In this document: piece by piece, positions 1 through 8,547 of the stretch
How the letters are laid out: each line of letters opens with the position of its first letter
Numbering within the stretch: the stretch's first letter is position 1
DNA from: Actinoallomurus soli
GTDB taxonomy: Bacteria > Actinomycetota > Actinomycetes > Streptosporangiales > Streptosporangiaceae
Length of the DNA stretch: 64,000 nucleotides
Assembly: GCF_024055715.1 (NCBI RefSeq)
Contig: NZ_JAMXMV010000015.1
Coordinates: 62,001 to 126,000, forward strand
Reading direction: 5' to 3'
The notes under the pieces: model-generated
Seen by the model: only the letters and a program-made list of their open reading frames with translations
What the model was told of the DNA's origin: nothing
Database searches by the model: none
Translations under genes and position numbers: made by a program

Positions 1-1
1 C

Positions 2-730
2 ACGACCGGCCTCATGGCCGGCCTGTTCGCCGCGTTCGCGTACGCGGTCATGCCCGGGCTGCGCGACAGCTCCGACCGCTCGTTCGTCGAGGTGATGCAG
101 AACGTCAACAGGGCGATCCTCAACGGCTGGTTCATGTCCTGCTTCGTCGGCTCGCTGATCCTCCTGATCGGCGCGGCCCTGCTGGCCTGGCGCGGGCACG
201 GACGGCAGGCCCTCCCCTGGATCGTCGCCGCCCTGGTGTTCTACCTGCTGATGTTCCTCATCACCAGCGGGGTGAACGTCCCGCTGAACGACCGGCTCGC
301 CAGGGCCGGCGACCCCCGTCACATCGCCGGCCTCGCCGCCGTACGGCAGCGGTTCGAGGCCCGGTGGGTCACCTGGAACGTCGTGCGCGCGGTCGCGAAC
401 CTCGCCGCCTTCGCCTGCCTCGTCTGGGCGCTGGTCGTGTACGGCGCGCACCGCGACGACGCGCGCCGCGACGGTCCGCGCGCCGCCGGTCTGCCCTCGG
501 CCGCGACGGAGGACGCGGCCTTCACGAGCCGGTCCCGGCCCGCGACGGGTGACGTGGCCTCCGCAGGCCGGTTCCCGGCCGCGGCAGGGGACGTGGCGCG
601 AAAGGCGGGGTACGCGGCGTCCTGGCGCCGCCCGGCGGCCGCCGGCTGTGAGAGGCTGTGCGCGGCGAGCGGACGGTCGGCCGGCGGGCGTCCCGCCGCC
701 TCCTGCGACGCTGCGAGGAGTGGGAGTTGA
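2..730 (+). CDS. DUF1772-family membrane protein, 5'-truncated by window edge
   Basis: The frame is open to the first bases, and residues upstream of the ATG at 14 (T-T-G-L) continue the usual DUF1772 start, so the true start lies outside the window. Membrane segments fall near residues 1-20, 40-65 and 68-90, with a last one near 125-150, and the sequence has the F-x-Y-x-V-M-P-G-L and L-I-T-S-G-V-N-V-P-L-N blocks typical of this anthrone-oxygenase-like fold. The family normally ends about where this protein reaches V-V-Y-G-A-H. Here some 90 extra Ala/Arg/Gly-rich residues follow, including an imperfect 13-residue repeat with a shared GDVA core. The stop overlaps the TTG start of the next gene, suggesting coupled translation. 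The substrate is unknown. Confidence 0.72.
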   Translation, partial: TTGLMAGLFAAFAYAVMPGLRDSSDRSFVEVMQNVNRAILNGWFMSCFVGSLILLIGAALLAWRGHGRQALPWIVAALVFYLLMFLITSGVNVPLNDRLARAGDPRHIAGLAAVRQRFEARWVTWNVVRAVANLAAFACLVWALVVYGAHRDDARRDGPRAAGLPSAATEDAAFTSRSRPATGDVASAGRFPAAAGDVARKAGYAASWRRPAAAGCERLCAASGRSAGGRPAASCDAARSGS

Positions 731-1365
731 CCGGTACGGCGCACGACTTCCTGGCCGTGGCCCGTTCGGCGGCGGGTCTGCTGCGCGACCCGGCGGTGGC
801 CGCCCGGTGGACCGGGCCGAGCGCGCTCCCGGAGTTCCGGGTGAGCGGTCTCGCCGGTCACCTCGCCTACCAGGTCCTCGCCATCCCGCGGATCCTGGCG
901 CGGCCGGTCCCGCACGAGCCGACGATCCCCCTGCTGGAGCACTACGCCCGCGTGGACTGGATCGACGCCGGCCCCGACGCCGACATCAACGTCCGCATCC
1001 GGCGGGGCGGCGAGGAGGCCGCGGCCGGCGGACCGGAGGCGCTGGCGGCGGAGGTGGACGCCGTCGTCGAAAGGTTGACCGGCGACCTCGCGTCCGCGCC
1101 GGACCGGGCGGTGCGCATCCCGTTCTGGGGGCCGTGGTCGCTGACGCTGGACGACATGCTGATCAGCCGGATGATGGAGCTGGTCGTCCACTCGGACGAC
1201 CTCGCGGTCAGCGTGGGGGTCCCGGCGCCGGCGCTCCCGGCGAGCGCCGTCGAGACGGTGGTCGACCTGCTGACCCGCCTGGCCGTGCGCCGGCACGGCC
1301 CGACCGGCGTACTGCGCGCCCTGAGCCGCGCCGAGCGGGCCCCGGCCTCGATCGCGGCGTTCTGA
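727..1365 (+). CDS. Mycothiol-dependent maleylpyruvate isomerase/DinB-fold family protein
   Basis: The 212-residue protein looks like the TIGR03083/MDMPI superfamily: a helical bundle with an early G-H-L-A-Y-Q block and a later M-M-E-L-V-V-H-S-D-D-L block. Those histidines are the usual metal or thiol-cofactor site in this fold. The TTG start at 727 is preferred because GAGGAGTGGGAG lies just upstream and the TTGA overlap with the previous stop implies translational coupling; a longer reading from 658 would run inside the neighbour. Family members use mycothiol, an actinobacterial thiol, in isomerase or S-transferase reactions. The exact substrate cannot be told. Confidence 0.65.
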   Translation: MTGTAHDFLAVARSAAGLLRDPAVAARWTGPSALPEFRVSGLAGHLAYQVLAIPRILARPVPHEPTIPLLEHYARVDWIDAGPDADINVRIRRGGEEAAAGGPEALAAEVDAVVERLTGDLASAPDRAVRIPFWGPWSLTLDDMLISRMMELVVHSDDLAVSVGVPAPALPASAVETVVDLLTRLAVRRHGPTGVLRALSRAERAPASIAAF

Positions 1366-1402
1366 CGGCCGGGCACCGAGCCAGACCAGAGAGGAACCAC
1401 GG

Positions 1403-2113
1403 ATGGACGACGACAAGGAACTCCGGCGGCGCTTCGAGACGCTGACCACCGCGCACGTGGCGGACGCGTGCATCCGCGCCGGCCTGCCCGTGCGCTGCGC
1501 CCCCGCCGCGATGAGCGCCGTGGAGCCCGGCACCCGCCTGCTGGGCCGCGCGCGCCCCGCCCGGCACCTCGGCAGCGTGGACATCTTCCTGGAGGCGTTC
1601 GAGGGCGCGGCGCCCGGCGAGGTGCTGGTGGTCGACAACGACGGGCGTCTCGACGAGGCGTGCGTCGGCGACCTGGTCGTCCTGGAGGCCGCGGCGGCCG
1701 GGCTGACGGGCATCGTGATCTGGGGCCTGCACCGCGACACCGCCGACATCCGGGCGATCGGGCTGCCGGTCTTCAGCCTGGGGGCGATCTCCACCGGCCC
1801 GCTCAGCCTCCGCGACCGCCCGGCGGACGCGCTCACGTCGGCCACCGTCGGCGACCAGACGGTGAGCACCGAGGACCTCGTGCTCGGCGACGACGACGGC
1901 GTGCTGTTCGTCCCGGCCGCCGAGGCCGAGCGCCTCCTGACGATCGCCGAGCGCATCCGCGACACCGAGCGGACGCAGGCCGAGCGGATCCGCGCGGGCG
2001 TCTCCCTGCGCGAGCAGGTCGGCTTCGCCGCCTACCTCACCGCGCGCGGCGAGACGCCGTCGCTGACGTTCCGCGAGCACCTGCGCTCCGTGGGCGGCGC
2101 CATCGAGGAGTGA
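1403..2113 (+). CDS. RraA-like / HMG aldolase-fold protein
   Basis: The 236-residue protein has the RraA/demethylmenaquinone-methyltransferase-like fold. Recognisable blocks are T-T-A-H-V-A-D-A near residue 14, G-E-V-L-V-V-D-N-D-G near 72 and G-x-x-G-I-V-I-W-G-L-H-R-D-T near 105-118. The Arg-Asp pair there is the usual metal/substrate motif of HMG/CHA aldolases. A later D-D-D-G-V-L-F-V-P block is also typical. In actinobacteria such proteins are more often aldolase/decarboxylase-like enzymes of oxo-acid metabolism than RNase E inhibitors. GAGAGGAA lies upstream of the ATG. The W in place of the common D/N before G-L-H-R-D is slightly unusual. Confidence 0.78.
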   Translation: MDDDKELRRRFETLTTAHVADACIRAGLPVRCAPAAMSAVEPGTRLLGRARPARHLGSVDIFLEAFEGAAPGEVLVVDNDGRLDEACVGDLVVLEAAAAGLTGIVIWGLHRDTADIRAIGLPVFSLGAISTGPLSLRDRPADALTSATVGDQTVSTEDLVLGDDDGVLFVPAAEAERLLTIAERIRDTERTQAERIRAGVSLREQVGFAAYLTARGETPSLTFREHLRSVGGAIEE

Positions 2114-2131
2114 GCGAGCGCCCGTCGCTCC
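2111..2131 (+). repeat. Stop-anchored GAGCGAGCG repeat, copy 1
   Basis: The TGA stop of the RraA-like gene runs straight into GAGCGAGCG, followed by a hairpin-forming TCGCTC (arms 2112-2117 and 2125-2130). Three other places in the window show the same anchored arrangement. Confidence 0.55.
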
Positions 2132-2295
2132 GGGGGAATCGGGATGAGGCGGGCCCGGTGGCGATGTTACGGTTCCGGAGCCGGTCGCGGGACTGCGGTG
2201 CGACTTCCGGAACCCGCCTATGAAGCGACGATTCGCAGCTCGTGCCCCCACTCCCCGACCGGCGCTCCCCTCCCTCCCCCCGGAAGGTGCGGACC

Positions 2296-3726
2296 GTGGC
2301 GCGTGCCGAGACCAGCGCGGACTTGATCGCCGCGGAGGACGTCCTGTTGTTCGTCAACGCGGCGATCACGTCGACGGGCCAGCGCGAGTTCCACTCCGGC
2401 GCCGATGAGCAGAGCCTCTCGCTGGACTTCCTTCACGAGTACGTGCTCGGCAACTACCGCGATCTGTACGCCGCGACGCTGGCCCTGGACGTCAACGACC
2501 ACAACGCGGTGCTCATCGCGCGGAATCTCCTGGTCACCGCGGCCGAGGCGAGCGCCGAACAGCGCCGCGCCGAGGGCCGGCTGATCGCCCGGCGGCTCGC
2601 CCTGCTGCCTCCGCAGCGCGTGTACGGCCTGTTCCGGCGGTTGCGCCGTGCCCGGGTCAACAACCGGCGGACGCGGGCGATCATGCGGGACTGGCTGGCG
2701 GCCCGCCCCGACCCGGCGTTCGACGCGGTGAAGTACCGCGCGGCGGTCAAGGATGCGGTCCGGCACGCGCACCTGGCGCCCGCCGGCGAGCTGGGCCCCT
2801 TCCTGTTCACCCCGCACCGGCCGGCCGCGTACCGCACGCCGATCCTGGAGACCTGGCGGCGCGCCCACTACGAGCAGGCCGCGATGTACGACCTGCCGTA
2901 CACCGTGGCGGAGGGGTTCGCGGCCCGGCACGGCGTCCCGCGTGGCGCGTTCCTGGAGCGTGTCGCGCCCCGGCTCACCCGCCTCGAACGGCTGCGCCTG
3001 CAGGAGTCCGCGCGCGGCCTGGGGGCCGAGGCCGTACGGGCCGACCTGGGAACGATGCCGCTGACCCGGCTGGCGTCGTACGTGCTCGGCCTCTCTCTGG
3101 AGGACCGGCGGAACCGCCGCGACGAGCTCACGGCGGCGCTGCGCACGGCGGCCCGCCGTGCGGCGGGCGAGGATGCGGGCCGCTGGGGGACCGTGGCCGC
3201 GGTGCTCGACGACAGCTTCTCGGCGTACGGCTCGGGTCAGAAGCGCCGCCGGCCGCTCGCCGTCGCGCTGGCCTGTCACTTCCTGCTGGAGGCGCTGGCC
3301 GCGGAGTACACGCCACTGTGGCTGTCCGGCCGCGCCGACGCGCTGTCGGTCCGGCCGTACGGGCCGACGCCGCTCGGCGAGCGGATCCTCGACGCGCTGG
3401 AGCTCGGGACCGCTCGCCTCGTCATCGTCTCCGACGGTTGGGACAACGCGCCGCCGGGTCTGGCCGGTGAGGTGCTGCGGATCTGGCGCACCCGGCTCGA
3501 CCCGTCCCGCGCCTGTGCCATCGTCCACCTCAACCCGGTGTACGACGCCGCCGACTTCGACGTGCGGCGCCTCGCGCCGACCGTCCCGACCGCCGGCGTC
3601 CGGGACGCCGAGAACCTGGTCGCACTGGTCGAACTCGCGCAGTTCGCGGAGGGACGCACGGGACTGCCGGAGCTGCGCGCCCACCTGGCACGGCGCGTCG
3701 AGGACTTCCTGCGGGAGGGCCCATGA
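2296..3726 (+). CDS. Helical-repeat plus von Willebrand A protein (Ro60/TROVE-like layout), partner of the ARPP-like gene
   Basis: The 476-residue protein starts at GTG 2296 behind GGAAGG with eight bases of spacing. Residues about 1-290 are all-helical and Arg-rich, like the HEAT-type ring of Ro60/TROVE proteins. Residues about 295-470 look like a von Willebrand A domain: V-A-A-V-L-D-D-S-F-S-A-Y fits the MIDAS D-x-S-x-S metal site, and L-V-I-V-S-D-G-W-D-N fits the later strand. I infer an RNA- or protein-binding scaffold from the layout; no catalytic residues are visible. Its TGA overlaps the ATG of a possible longer downstream reading, so the two genes form a tight operon. A dedicated TROVE assignment needs a profile search. 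Confidence 0.6.
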   Translation: MARAETSADLIAAEDVLLFVNAAITSTGQREFHSGADEQSLSLDFLHEYVLGNYRDLYAATLALDVNDHNAVLIARNLLVTAAEASAEQRRAEGRLIARRLALLPPQRVYGLFRRLRRARVNNRRTRAIMRDWLAARPDPAFDAVKYRAAVKDAVRHAHLAPAGELGPFLFTPHRPAAYRTPILETWRRAHYEQAAMYDLPYTVAEGFAARHGVPRGAFLERVAPRLTRLERLRLQESARGLGAEAVRADLGTMPLTRLASYVLGLSLEDRRNRRDELTAALRTAARRAAGEDAGRWGTVAAVLDDSFSAYGSGQKRRRPLAVALACHFLLEALAAEYTPLWLSGRADALSVRPYGPTPLGERILDALELGTARLVIVSDGWDNAPPGLAGEVLRIWRTRLDPSRACAIVHLNPVYDAADFDVRRLAPTVPTAGVRDAENLVALVELAQFAEGRTGLPELRAHLARRVEDFLREGP

Positions 3727-3745
3727 CCGAGCGAAGCGAGGGAAA
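3724..3745 (+). repeat. Stop-anchored GAGCGAAGCGAG repeat, copy 2
   Basis: The TGA stop of the vWA gene continues into CCGAGCGAAGCGAGGG. The element fills the junction between the two cassette genes and creates a spurious in-frame ATG at 3723 ahead of the real start. Confidence 0.5.
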
Positions 3746-3791
3746 TCGATCGGCACGGCCCCTTGGTCATGGGGCCGGCGAAGGAGGTCCC

Positions 3792-4958
3792 ATGACCAAG
3801 GTGACGCTGAACGGCCTCACGAGCCGCCCGTCGCAGGTGTGGGGCGGGGTGCGGCTCGTGCCGCTGATCCGGGAAGAGCCGATCGAGGACCTGCGGCTGG
3901 ACGCCCGGCTCTACGACGCCGACGCCGGGGTGGTCACGGTGGACCCGCGGACGGTCTACTGCTCCTACATCCCGCACGGTTATGTGGCGACGTGGGCGGA
4001 CGACGGCGCGCCGGCCGCGGCGTACGGCACCCAGCTGCGCGACGCCGCCGACCGCGACCGCGCGCCCAGGCGGATGCCGCTGCGCTTCCACCGCCGGATG
4101 GCACGGCGGCTCGACAAGAACCGGCTGCGCTTCCTCCCCCTGCACGTGGCGCTGGAGGGCTACCTGGCGCTGCACTTCGGTGGTCCCACGTTCGCCTGGA
4201 AGGAGTGGTCACGGGAGGCGATCCGCCGTGGCCTGTCGCCACGCGCGGAGGAGGCGTACACGGGCGGCGCGGTCCGGGGCCTGGCCGACGCCCTGCGGGT
4301 GTTCGAAATCTACCCGGGCCAGTGCGGCGTCCTCGTCTACGCCGCGGACGCGCTCGCCGCCGCCTTCGTGGTGCCGCATCCCGCCGACTACCGCGCACTT
4401 CACCCGACGCTGATCCACGACCTGTACGGCGAACTGATCTACCACTACGCCATGCTGGGCGGCCCGGTGCCCGCCTTCGGCGCCCGCGTCGACGACACGG
4501 CCGTGCGTTCGCTCGGCGACCTGCGGGCCGCCGCACGGGCGCAGCGGGACGAGTGGGCCGCCTTTCACGAGGACGTCATGGCGGGCGGGCTGCTGGACGG
4601 CGACTACACCCGCGAGTACGTCCAGGAGGTCGGGCCGTACCGCCTGTCCCGGTTGATGCCGTCCTTCGAGCGGCATCGGGAGAACCACCTCGGTGAGCTC
4701 ATCGACGACGACGCCGGGCGGCTCGCGTACCTCAAGACGTTCCGGCTGTCGGAGAACCAGGTCCGGCGCGGTCACCTGCTCACCCGGCTTGCCGCCGGCG
4801 ACTGGAGCCTTTCAACGACGGCGGCCGCCATGGGCGTCACCGAGCCCGAGCTCGTCCGGCGGATCGAGGCGGCCGGCTTCGGCTACCTCCTCCGCCAGGA
4901 CGTCCGCGACCACTACCGCGCCCGAGCCCGTGGGGACGCGGCACGGCGCGGGCGCTAG
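3792..4958 (+). CDS. ARPP-2-like domain protein with C-terminal Fis-type HTH
   Basis: The start is ATG 3792, placed by AAGGAGG at 3781-3787; the in-frame ATG 3723 lies in a repeat. Of 388 residues, the first 300 resemble, from memory, the ARPP-2 family (ARG and Rhodanese-Phosphatase-superfamily-associated Protein), proposed by comparative genomics to act in NAD/ADP-ribose or RNA-linked conflict systems. Supporting blocks are L-T-S-R-P-S-Q-V-W-G-G-V-R-L-V-P-L-I-R-E-E-P near residue 5, F-A-W-K-E-W near 138 and E-I-Y-P-G-Q-C-G-V near 172. The last 60 residues form a Fis-like helix-turn-helix (A-A-M-G-V-T-E-P-E-L-V-R-R-I). No biochemical role is known to me. It follows the vWA gene directly and its TAG shares CTAG with the facing kup stop. 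Confidence 0.55.
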   Translation: MTKVTLNGLTSRPSQVWGGVRLVPLIREEPIEDLRLDARLYDADAGVVTVDPRTVYCSYIPHGYVATWADDGAPAAAYGTQLRDAADRDRAPRRMPLRFHRRMARRLDKNRLRFLPLHVALEGYLALHFGGPTFAWKEWSREAIRRGLSPRAEEAYTGGAVRGLADALRVFEIYPGQCGVLVYAADALAAAFVVPHPADYRALHPTLIHDLYGELIYHYAMLGGPVPAFGARVDDTAVRSLGDLRAAARAQRDEWAAFHEDVMAGGLLDGDYTREYVQEVGPYRLSRLMPSFERHRENHLGELIDDDAGRLAYLKTFRLSENQVRRGHLLTRLAAGDWSLSTTAAAMGVTEPELVRRIEAAGFGYLLRQDVRDHYRARARGDAARRGR

Positions 4959-6904
4959 AACTCGACCTGGGTGCCCATGACGACGGTGCGGTCCTCCGGG
5001 AGACGGAAGTACTCGGCGGGGCTGGCGGCGTTGTTGGCCAGGGTGAGGAACACCCGCTTGCGCCACCGGCTCATGCCGGGCTCCCGGGTGAGGCGCAGGG
5101 AGCCGCGCGACAGGAAGTACGAGGCGTGGTCGGGGTCGATGTCGAGCAGTTCGTCCCGGCCGTCCGCCTGGGACGCGGCGAGCCGCAGCGCCCCGGGGAT
5201 GTCCTGGTCGTCCTGGAACCCGTACGTGACGGTGAGGTGCACGATCCCGTCGTCCCGGTAGCCCAGGTCGTCGACGCTGATCCGCTGTTCCCGCGGGACG
5301 TGGGGGATGGTGTCGTACGTCACCGAGACGATCACGACGTGCTCGTGCACGACGTGGTTGTGGTCCAGGTTCGCCCGCAGCGCCAGGGGCGTCGTCTCCT
5401 TGCCCGGGTGCGGGAACACCGCGGTGCCGGGCACACGCGGCACCTTGGTCATGCGCAGCTTCCGCACGAGTTCCGGCAGCGCGCCCTCCTTGTCGACCCG
5501 GCGAGCCGTGACGATCTCGCGCCCCCGTTCCCACGTCTTCATGACGGTGAACACGGAGACCGCGATCAGCAGGGGCAGCCAGCCGCCGTGCGTGACCTTC
5601 GTCAGGTTGGCCGCGAAGTAGGTGATCTCGGCGCCGCCGATCACGACACCGATCACCACGAGCCGCCACATCGGCCACCGCCACTCCGCCCGCGCGATGA
5701 CCAGGAAGAGGATCGTCGTGATGATCAGTGTCCCGGTGACCGCCACGCCGTACGCCGTCGCCAGGTGCTCGGACGACTTGAAACCGAACATCAGCGCCAG
5801 CACGCCGATGAACAGGATCCAGTTGACCGCGGGGACGTACACCTGGCCGACCTCTCGCGGCGAGGTGTGGCGGATCCGCAGGTACGGCAGGAACCCGAGC
5901 CGTACGGCCTGGCGCGACACCGAGAACGCCCCGGTGATCACGGCCTGGGAGGCGATCACCGTCGCCGCGGTCGCGAGGATCACCATCGGCAGCCGCGCCC
6001 AGCCCGGCAGCAGCAGGAAGAACGGGTTCGCCACGCTCTTGGGATCCCGGAGGATCAGCGCGCCCTGGCCCAGGTAGTTCAGCGTCAGCGCCGGGAACAC
6101 CACGCCGAACCACGCGCGCCGGATCGGCCGCCGGCCGAAGTGCCCCATGTCGGCGTACAGCGCCTCGGCGCCCGTGATCGCCAGGACCACCGCGCCCATC
6201 GCGATGAAGGCGACGTACGGGTGCCGCAGCACGAAGGCTCCCGCGTAGGTCGGCGACAGCCCGAGCAGGATGCCCGGCTTCCGTACCACCTCGCCGACAC
6301 CCGCGAGGGCGATCGCGACGAACCAGACCACCATGACCGGCCCGAACAGGATGCCGACACGGTGCGTGCCCCAGCGCTGCGCGAGGAACAGCAGGGTCAG
6401 GATCGCCGCCGCGATCGGCAGGACCAGATGGGACACGGCGGGGCTGGAGACCTTGAGGCCCTCCACCGCCGACAGCACCGAGATCGCGGGCGTGATCACG
6501 CTGTCGCCGTAGAACAGCGAGGCGCCGAACACGCCGAGGGCCATCGCCACCACGGCCTTGCCGCGCACGCCGCCGAGCACCCGCCGCACCAGGGCGGCGA
6601 GCGCCATCACGCCGCCTTCGCCCTCGTTGTCGGCGCGCAGGATGAAGATCACGTACTTCACCGACACGATCAGCGTGACCGACCAGAACACCATGGAGAT
6701 CACGCCGTAGACGTCGCCGCTCGTCGGGCGGACGGCCCCGTTGTCGATGCGGAACACCGTCTGGAGGGAGTACAGCGGGCTGGTGCCGATGTCGCCGTAG
6801 ACGACCCCGAGGGCACCCAGCATCAGCGCCAGGAGCCCGGACCGGTGCTCGGACGAGCCCGGCCCGGACGTGGACGCGGTGTCCCGCACCGCAGAATCGG
6901 CCAT
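4955..6904 (-). CDS. kup: KUP-family potassium uptake permease
   Basis: The 649-residue protein has the KUP signature V-V-Y-G-D-I-G-T-S-P-L-Y near residues 31-42, followed by about twelve hydrophobic segments. A soluble C-terminal domain of about 190 residues starts near T-A-R-R-V-D-K-E-G, as in HAK/KUP/KT transporters. It imports K+ with protons across the cell membrane. ATG 6904 is preferred over the GTG at 6937 because the mature family starts shortly before the glycine-rich signature. The gene lies downstream of the OYE enzyme on the same strand with a 74-base gap, and its stop overlaps the ARPP-like stop by four bases. I saw no c-di-AMP riboswitch in the short upstream gap. Confidence 0.95.
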   Translation of the reverse strand: MADSAVRDTASTSGPGSSEHRSGLLALMLGALGVVYGDIGTSPLYSLQTVFRIDNGAVRPTSGDVYGVISMVFWSVTLIVSVKYVIFILRADNEGEGGVMALAALVRRVLGGVRGKAVVAMALGVFGASLFYGDSVITPAISVLSAVEGLKVSSPAVSHLVLPIAAAILTLLFLAQRWGTHRVGILFGPVMVVWFVAIALAGVGEVVRKPGILLGLSPTYAGAFVLRHPYVAFIAMGAVVLAITGAEALYADMGHFGRRPIRRAWFGVVFPALTLNYLGQGALILRDPKSVANPFFLLLPGWARLPMVILATAATVIASQAVITGAFSVSRQAVRLGFLPYLRIRHTSPREVGQVYVPAVNWILFIGVLALMFGFKSSEHLATAYGVAVTGTLIITTILFLVIARAEWRWPMWRLVVIGVVIGGAEITYFAANLTKVTHGGWLPLLIAVSVFTVMKTWERGREIVTARRVDKEGALPELVRKLRMTKVPRVPGTAVFPHPGKETTPLALRANLDHNHVVHEHVVIVSVTYDTIPHVPREQRISVDDLGYRDDGIVHLTVTYGFQDDQDIPGALRLAASQADGRDELLDIDPDHASYFLSRGSLRLTREPGMSRWRKRVFLTLANNAASPAEYFRLPEDRTVVMGTQVEF

Positions 6905-6978
6905 GAGGCAATACCTACCTGACGGCGATCCGGCCACACGCAGCCGGGTCCGGGATGTGCCCTGACCTGGGACGGGCG

Positions 6979-8052
6979 TCAGGCCGTGTGCTGGTAGGCC
7001 GGGTAGGTCAGATACCCCGCGTCGCCGCCCTGGTAGTACGTGGCCTCGTCGACGGGGGCGATCGGGAGTCCGAGGCGCAGTCGCTCGACCAGGTCGGGGT
7101 TGGCGATGAAGGCGCGCCCGAAGCTGATCAGCTCGGCGCCGAGCCCGAGCCAGTGGTCGGCGTCCTCCCGGCTCGTCTGCTTCGGTCCCATGGGAAGGAC
7201 CGGGTTCATGATCAGGGTTCCCGGCCAGGCACGGCGCAGTGCGACCAGCACCTCTTCCTCGGCGGTGGCCTCCAGGTGGACGTACGCGAGGTCCAGGCGG
7301 GCCAGCTCGGTCAGCAGCGCGGTGTAGAGCTCGGGAACATCGGTCTCCTCGACGCCCCAGAACGTCCCGCCCGGGGAGAGCCGGATGCCGGTCCGGGCCG
7401 CGCCGACGGCCTCGACGGTCGCGGCCACCGCCTCGACCGCGAACCGGATCCGGTTCGCGACCGAGCCTCCGTACCGGTCCGTGCGCAGGTTCGCGTTGGA
7501 CGAGAGGAACTGGGAGATCAGGTAGCCGTTGGCGCCGTGCAGCTCCACGCCGTCGAACCCGGCCTCGACGGCCCGGCGGGCGGCCTCGGCGTACGACCGG
7601 GCGTGCTCGGGCACCTCGGCGGTCTCCAGGGCGCGTGGCATGGGCGCGGGCTGCGGGCCGGTCGGCGTGAACACGTCGCCGACGGCGGGCACGGCCGAGG
7701 GCCCGACCGGCTGCAGGCCGGTGGTGTCGGAGTGCGAGACCCGGCCGCCGTGCATGATCTGGGCGAAGATCCGCCCGCCGTTGGCGTGCACGGCGTCGGT
7801 CACGGGCCGCCAGGAGGCGACCTGCTCATCGGTGTGCAGGCCCGGCGTGCCGGGGTTGGACTGGCCGATCAGGCTCGGCTGCACGCCCTCGCTGACGATC
7901 AGTCCGGCGGTCGCCCGCTGGGCGTAGTACGTGGCCATCGACGGTGTCGCCAGGCCGCCGGCGGCGGCCCGGACCCGCGTCATCGGCGCCATCACGAGCC
8001 GGTTCGGCAGCGTCAGGTCACCGAGCCGGTAGCTGCTGAAAAGGGTCGTCAT
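6979..8052 (-). CDS. Old yellow enzyme-family alkene reductase (FMN, NAD(P)H)
   Basis: The 357-residue protein is a full-length TIM-barrel OYE. Visible blocks are P-N-R-L-V-M-A-P-M-T-R near residue 16, Q-I-M-H-G-G-R-V-S near 98, the active-site H-G-A-N-G-Y-L-I-S-Q-F-L near 172-183, and R-T-D-x-Y-G-G-S near 191. The H-x-x-N pair holds the substrate carbonyl or nitro group. Members reduce activated alkenes, nitroesters or quinones. GGAGGAG lies eight bases before the ATG. It is divergent from a MerR regulator over a 117-base gap that contains the likely operator, so I infer induction by electrophilic or oxidative compounds. The substrate cannot be told. Confidence 0.92.
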   Translation of the reverse strand: MTTLFSSYRLGDLTLPNRLVMAPMTRVRAAAGGLATPSMATYYAQRATAGLIVSEGVQPSLIGQSNPGTPGLHTDEQVASWRPVTDAVHANGGRIFAQIMHGGRVSHSDTTGLQPVGPSAVPAVGDVFTPTGPQPAPMPRALETAEVPEHARSYAEAARRAVEAGFDGVELHGANGYLISQFLSSNANLRTDRYGGSVANRIRFAVEAVAATVEAVGAARTGIRLSPGGTFWGVEETDVPELYTALLTELARLDLAYVHLEATAEEEVLVALRRAWPGTLIMNPVLPMGPKQTSREDADHWLGLGAELISFGRAFIANPDLVERLRLGLPIAPVDEATYYQGGDAGYLTYPAYQHTA

Positions 8053-8109
8053 CTCAGGACTCCTCCGCTCCGCCGTGCCCGGATCTCGGGCACGGCGATA
8101 CGCTAAAAC

Positions 8110-8125
8110 CTGACATTGACGTCAG
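8110..8125. promoter_or_regulatory. Likely MerR operator between OYE and merR genes
   Basis: CTGAC at 8110-8114 and GTCAG at 8121-8125 form an inverted repeat around ATTGAC. The site is central in the divergent gap, as expected for a MerR-family activator bound between promoter elements. Confidence 0.5.
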
Positions 8126-8169
8126 AGGCAAGCGTTGTGGCGCGAGTCACAACCGGGGAGGACGACGAC

Positions 8170-8547
8170 ATGCGCATCGGGGAGCTCGCCGCACGGACCG
8201 GCGTCAGTGTCCGGTCCCTGCGCTACTACGAGGAGCAGGGCCTGCTCACCAGCGTCCGCAGCGCCAGCGGGCAACGGCACTACACGGAGGACGACGTCGA
8301 GCGGGTGGGGTTCATCCAGCGGATGTACACCGCGGGCCTGTCCAGCCGCACCATCGCCGAGGTGCTGCCCTGCGCCGACGCGCCGAGCGAGGAGCACTCC
8401 GACGCCGCGCTGGAGCGGATGGCCCAGGAGCGCGACCGGCTGTCGGAGCACATCACCGAGCTCATCCGCGCGCGGGACGCGCTCGACGACCTGGTGGCCA
8501 TCGCACGAGCACACCGCGAAACGCTGCGCGCGCCGGCGGCCCGCTGA
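8170..8547 (+). CDS. MerR-family transcriptional regulator
   Basis: The 125-residue protein begins M-R-I-G-E-L-A-A-R-T-G-V-S-V-R-S-L-R-Y-Y-E-E-Q-G-L, the MerR winged helix, followed by a coiled coil near residues 82-115. I chose ATG 8170 because GGGGAGG precedes it and the motif starts there. The single Cys near residue 69 is not in a metal-binding CxxC context, so organic or redox effectors are more likely than metals; this is inference. It is divergent from the OYE gene and its stop abuts the facing HAD gene. Confidence 0.88.
   Translation: MRIGELAARTGVSVRSLRYYEEQGLLTSVRSASGQRHYTEDDVERVGFIQRMYTAGLSSRTIAEVLPCADAPSEEHSDAALERMAQERDRLSEHITELIRARDALDDLVAIARAHRETLRAPAAR

Noticed and set aside
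319-1965. 548-residue open frame on the minus strand
   Set aside because: Ser/Arg/Pro-rich antisense shadow of three plus-strand genes with clear family motifs.
5126-6922. 598-residue plus-strand frame opposite kup
   Set aside because: His/Arg/Asp-rich antisense reading; kup has full-length family similarity.
6905-6978. Possible c-di-AMP riboswitch before kup
   Set aside because: The gap is only 74 bases and shows no recognisable aptamer structure.
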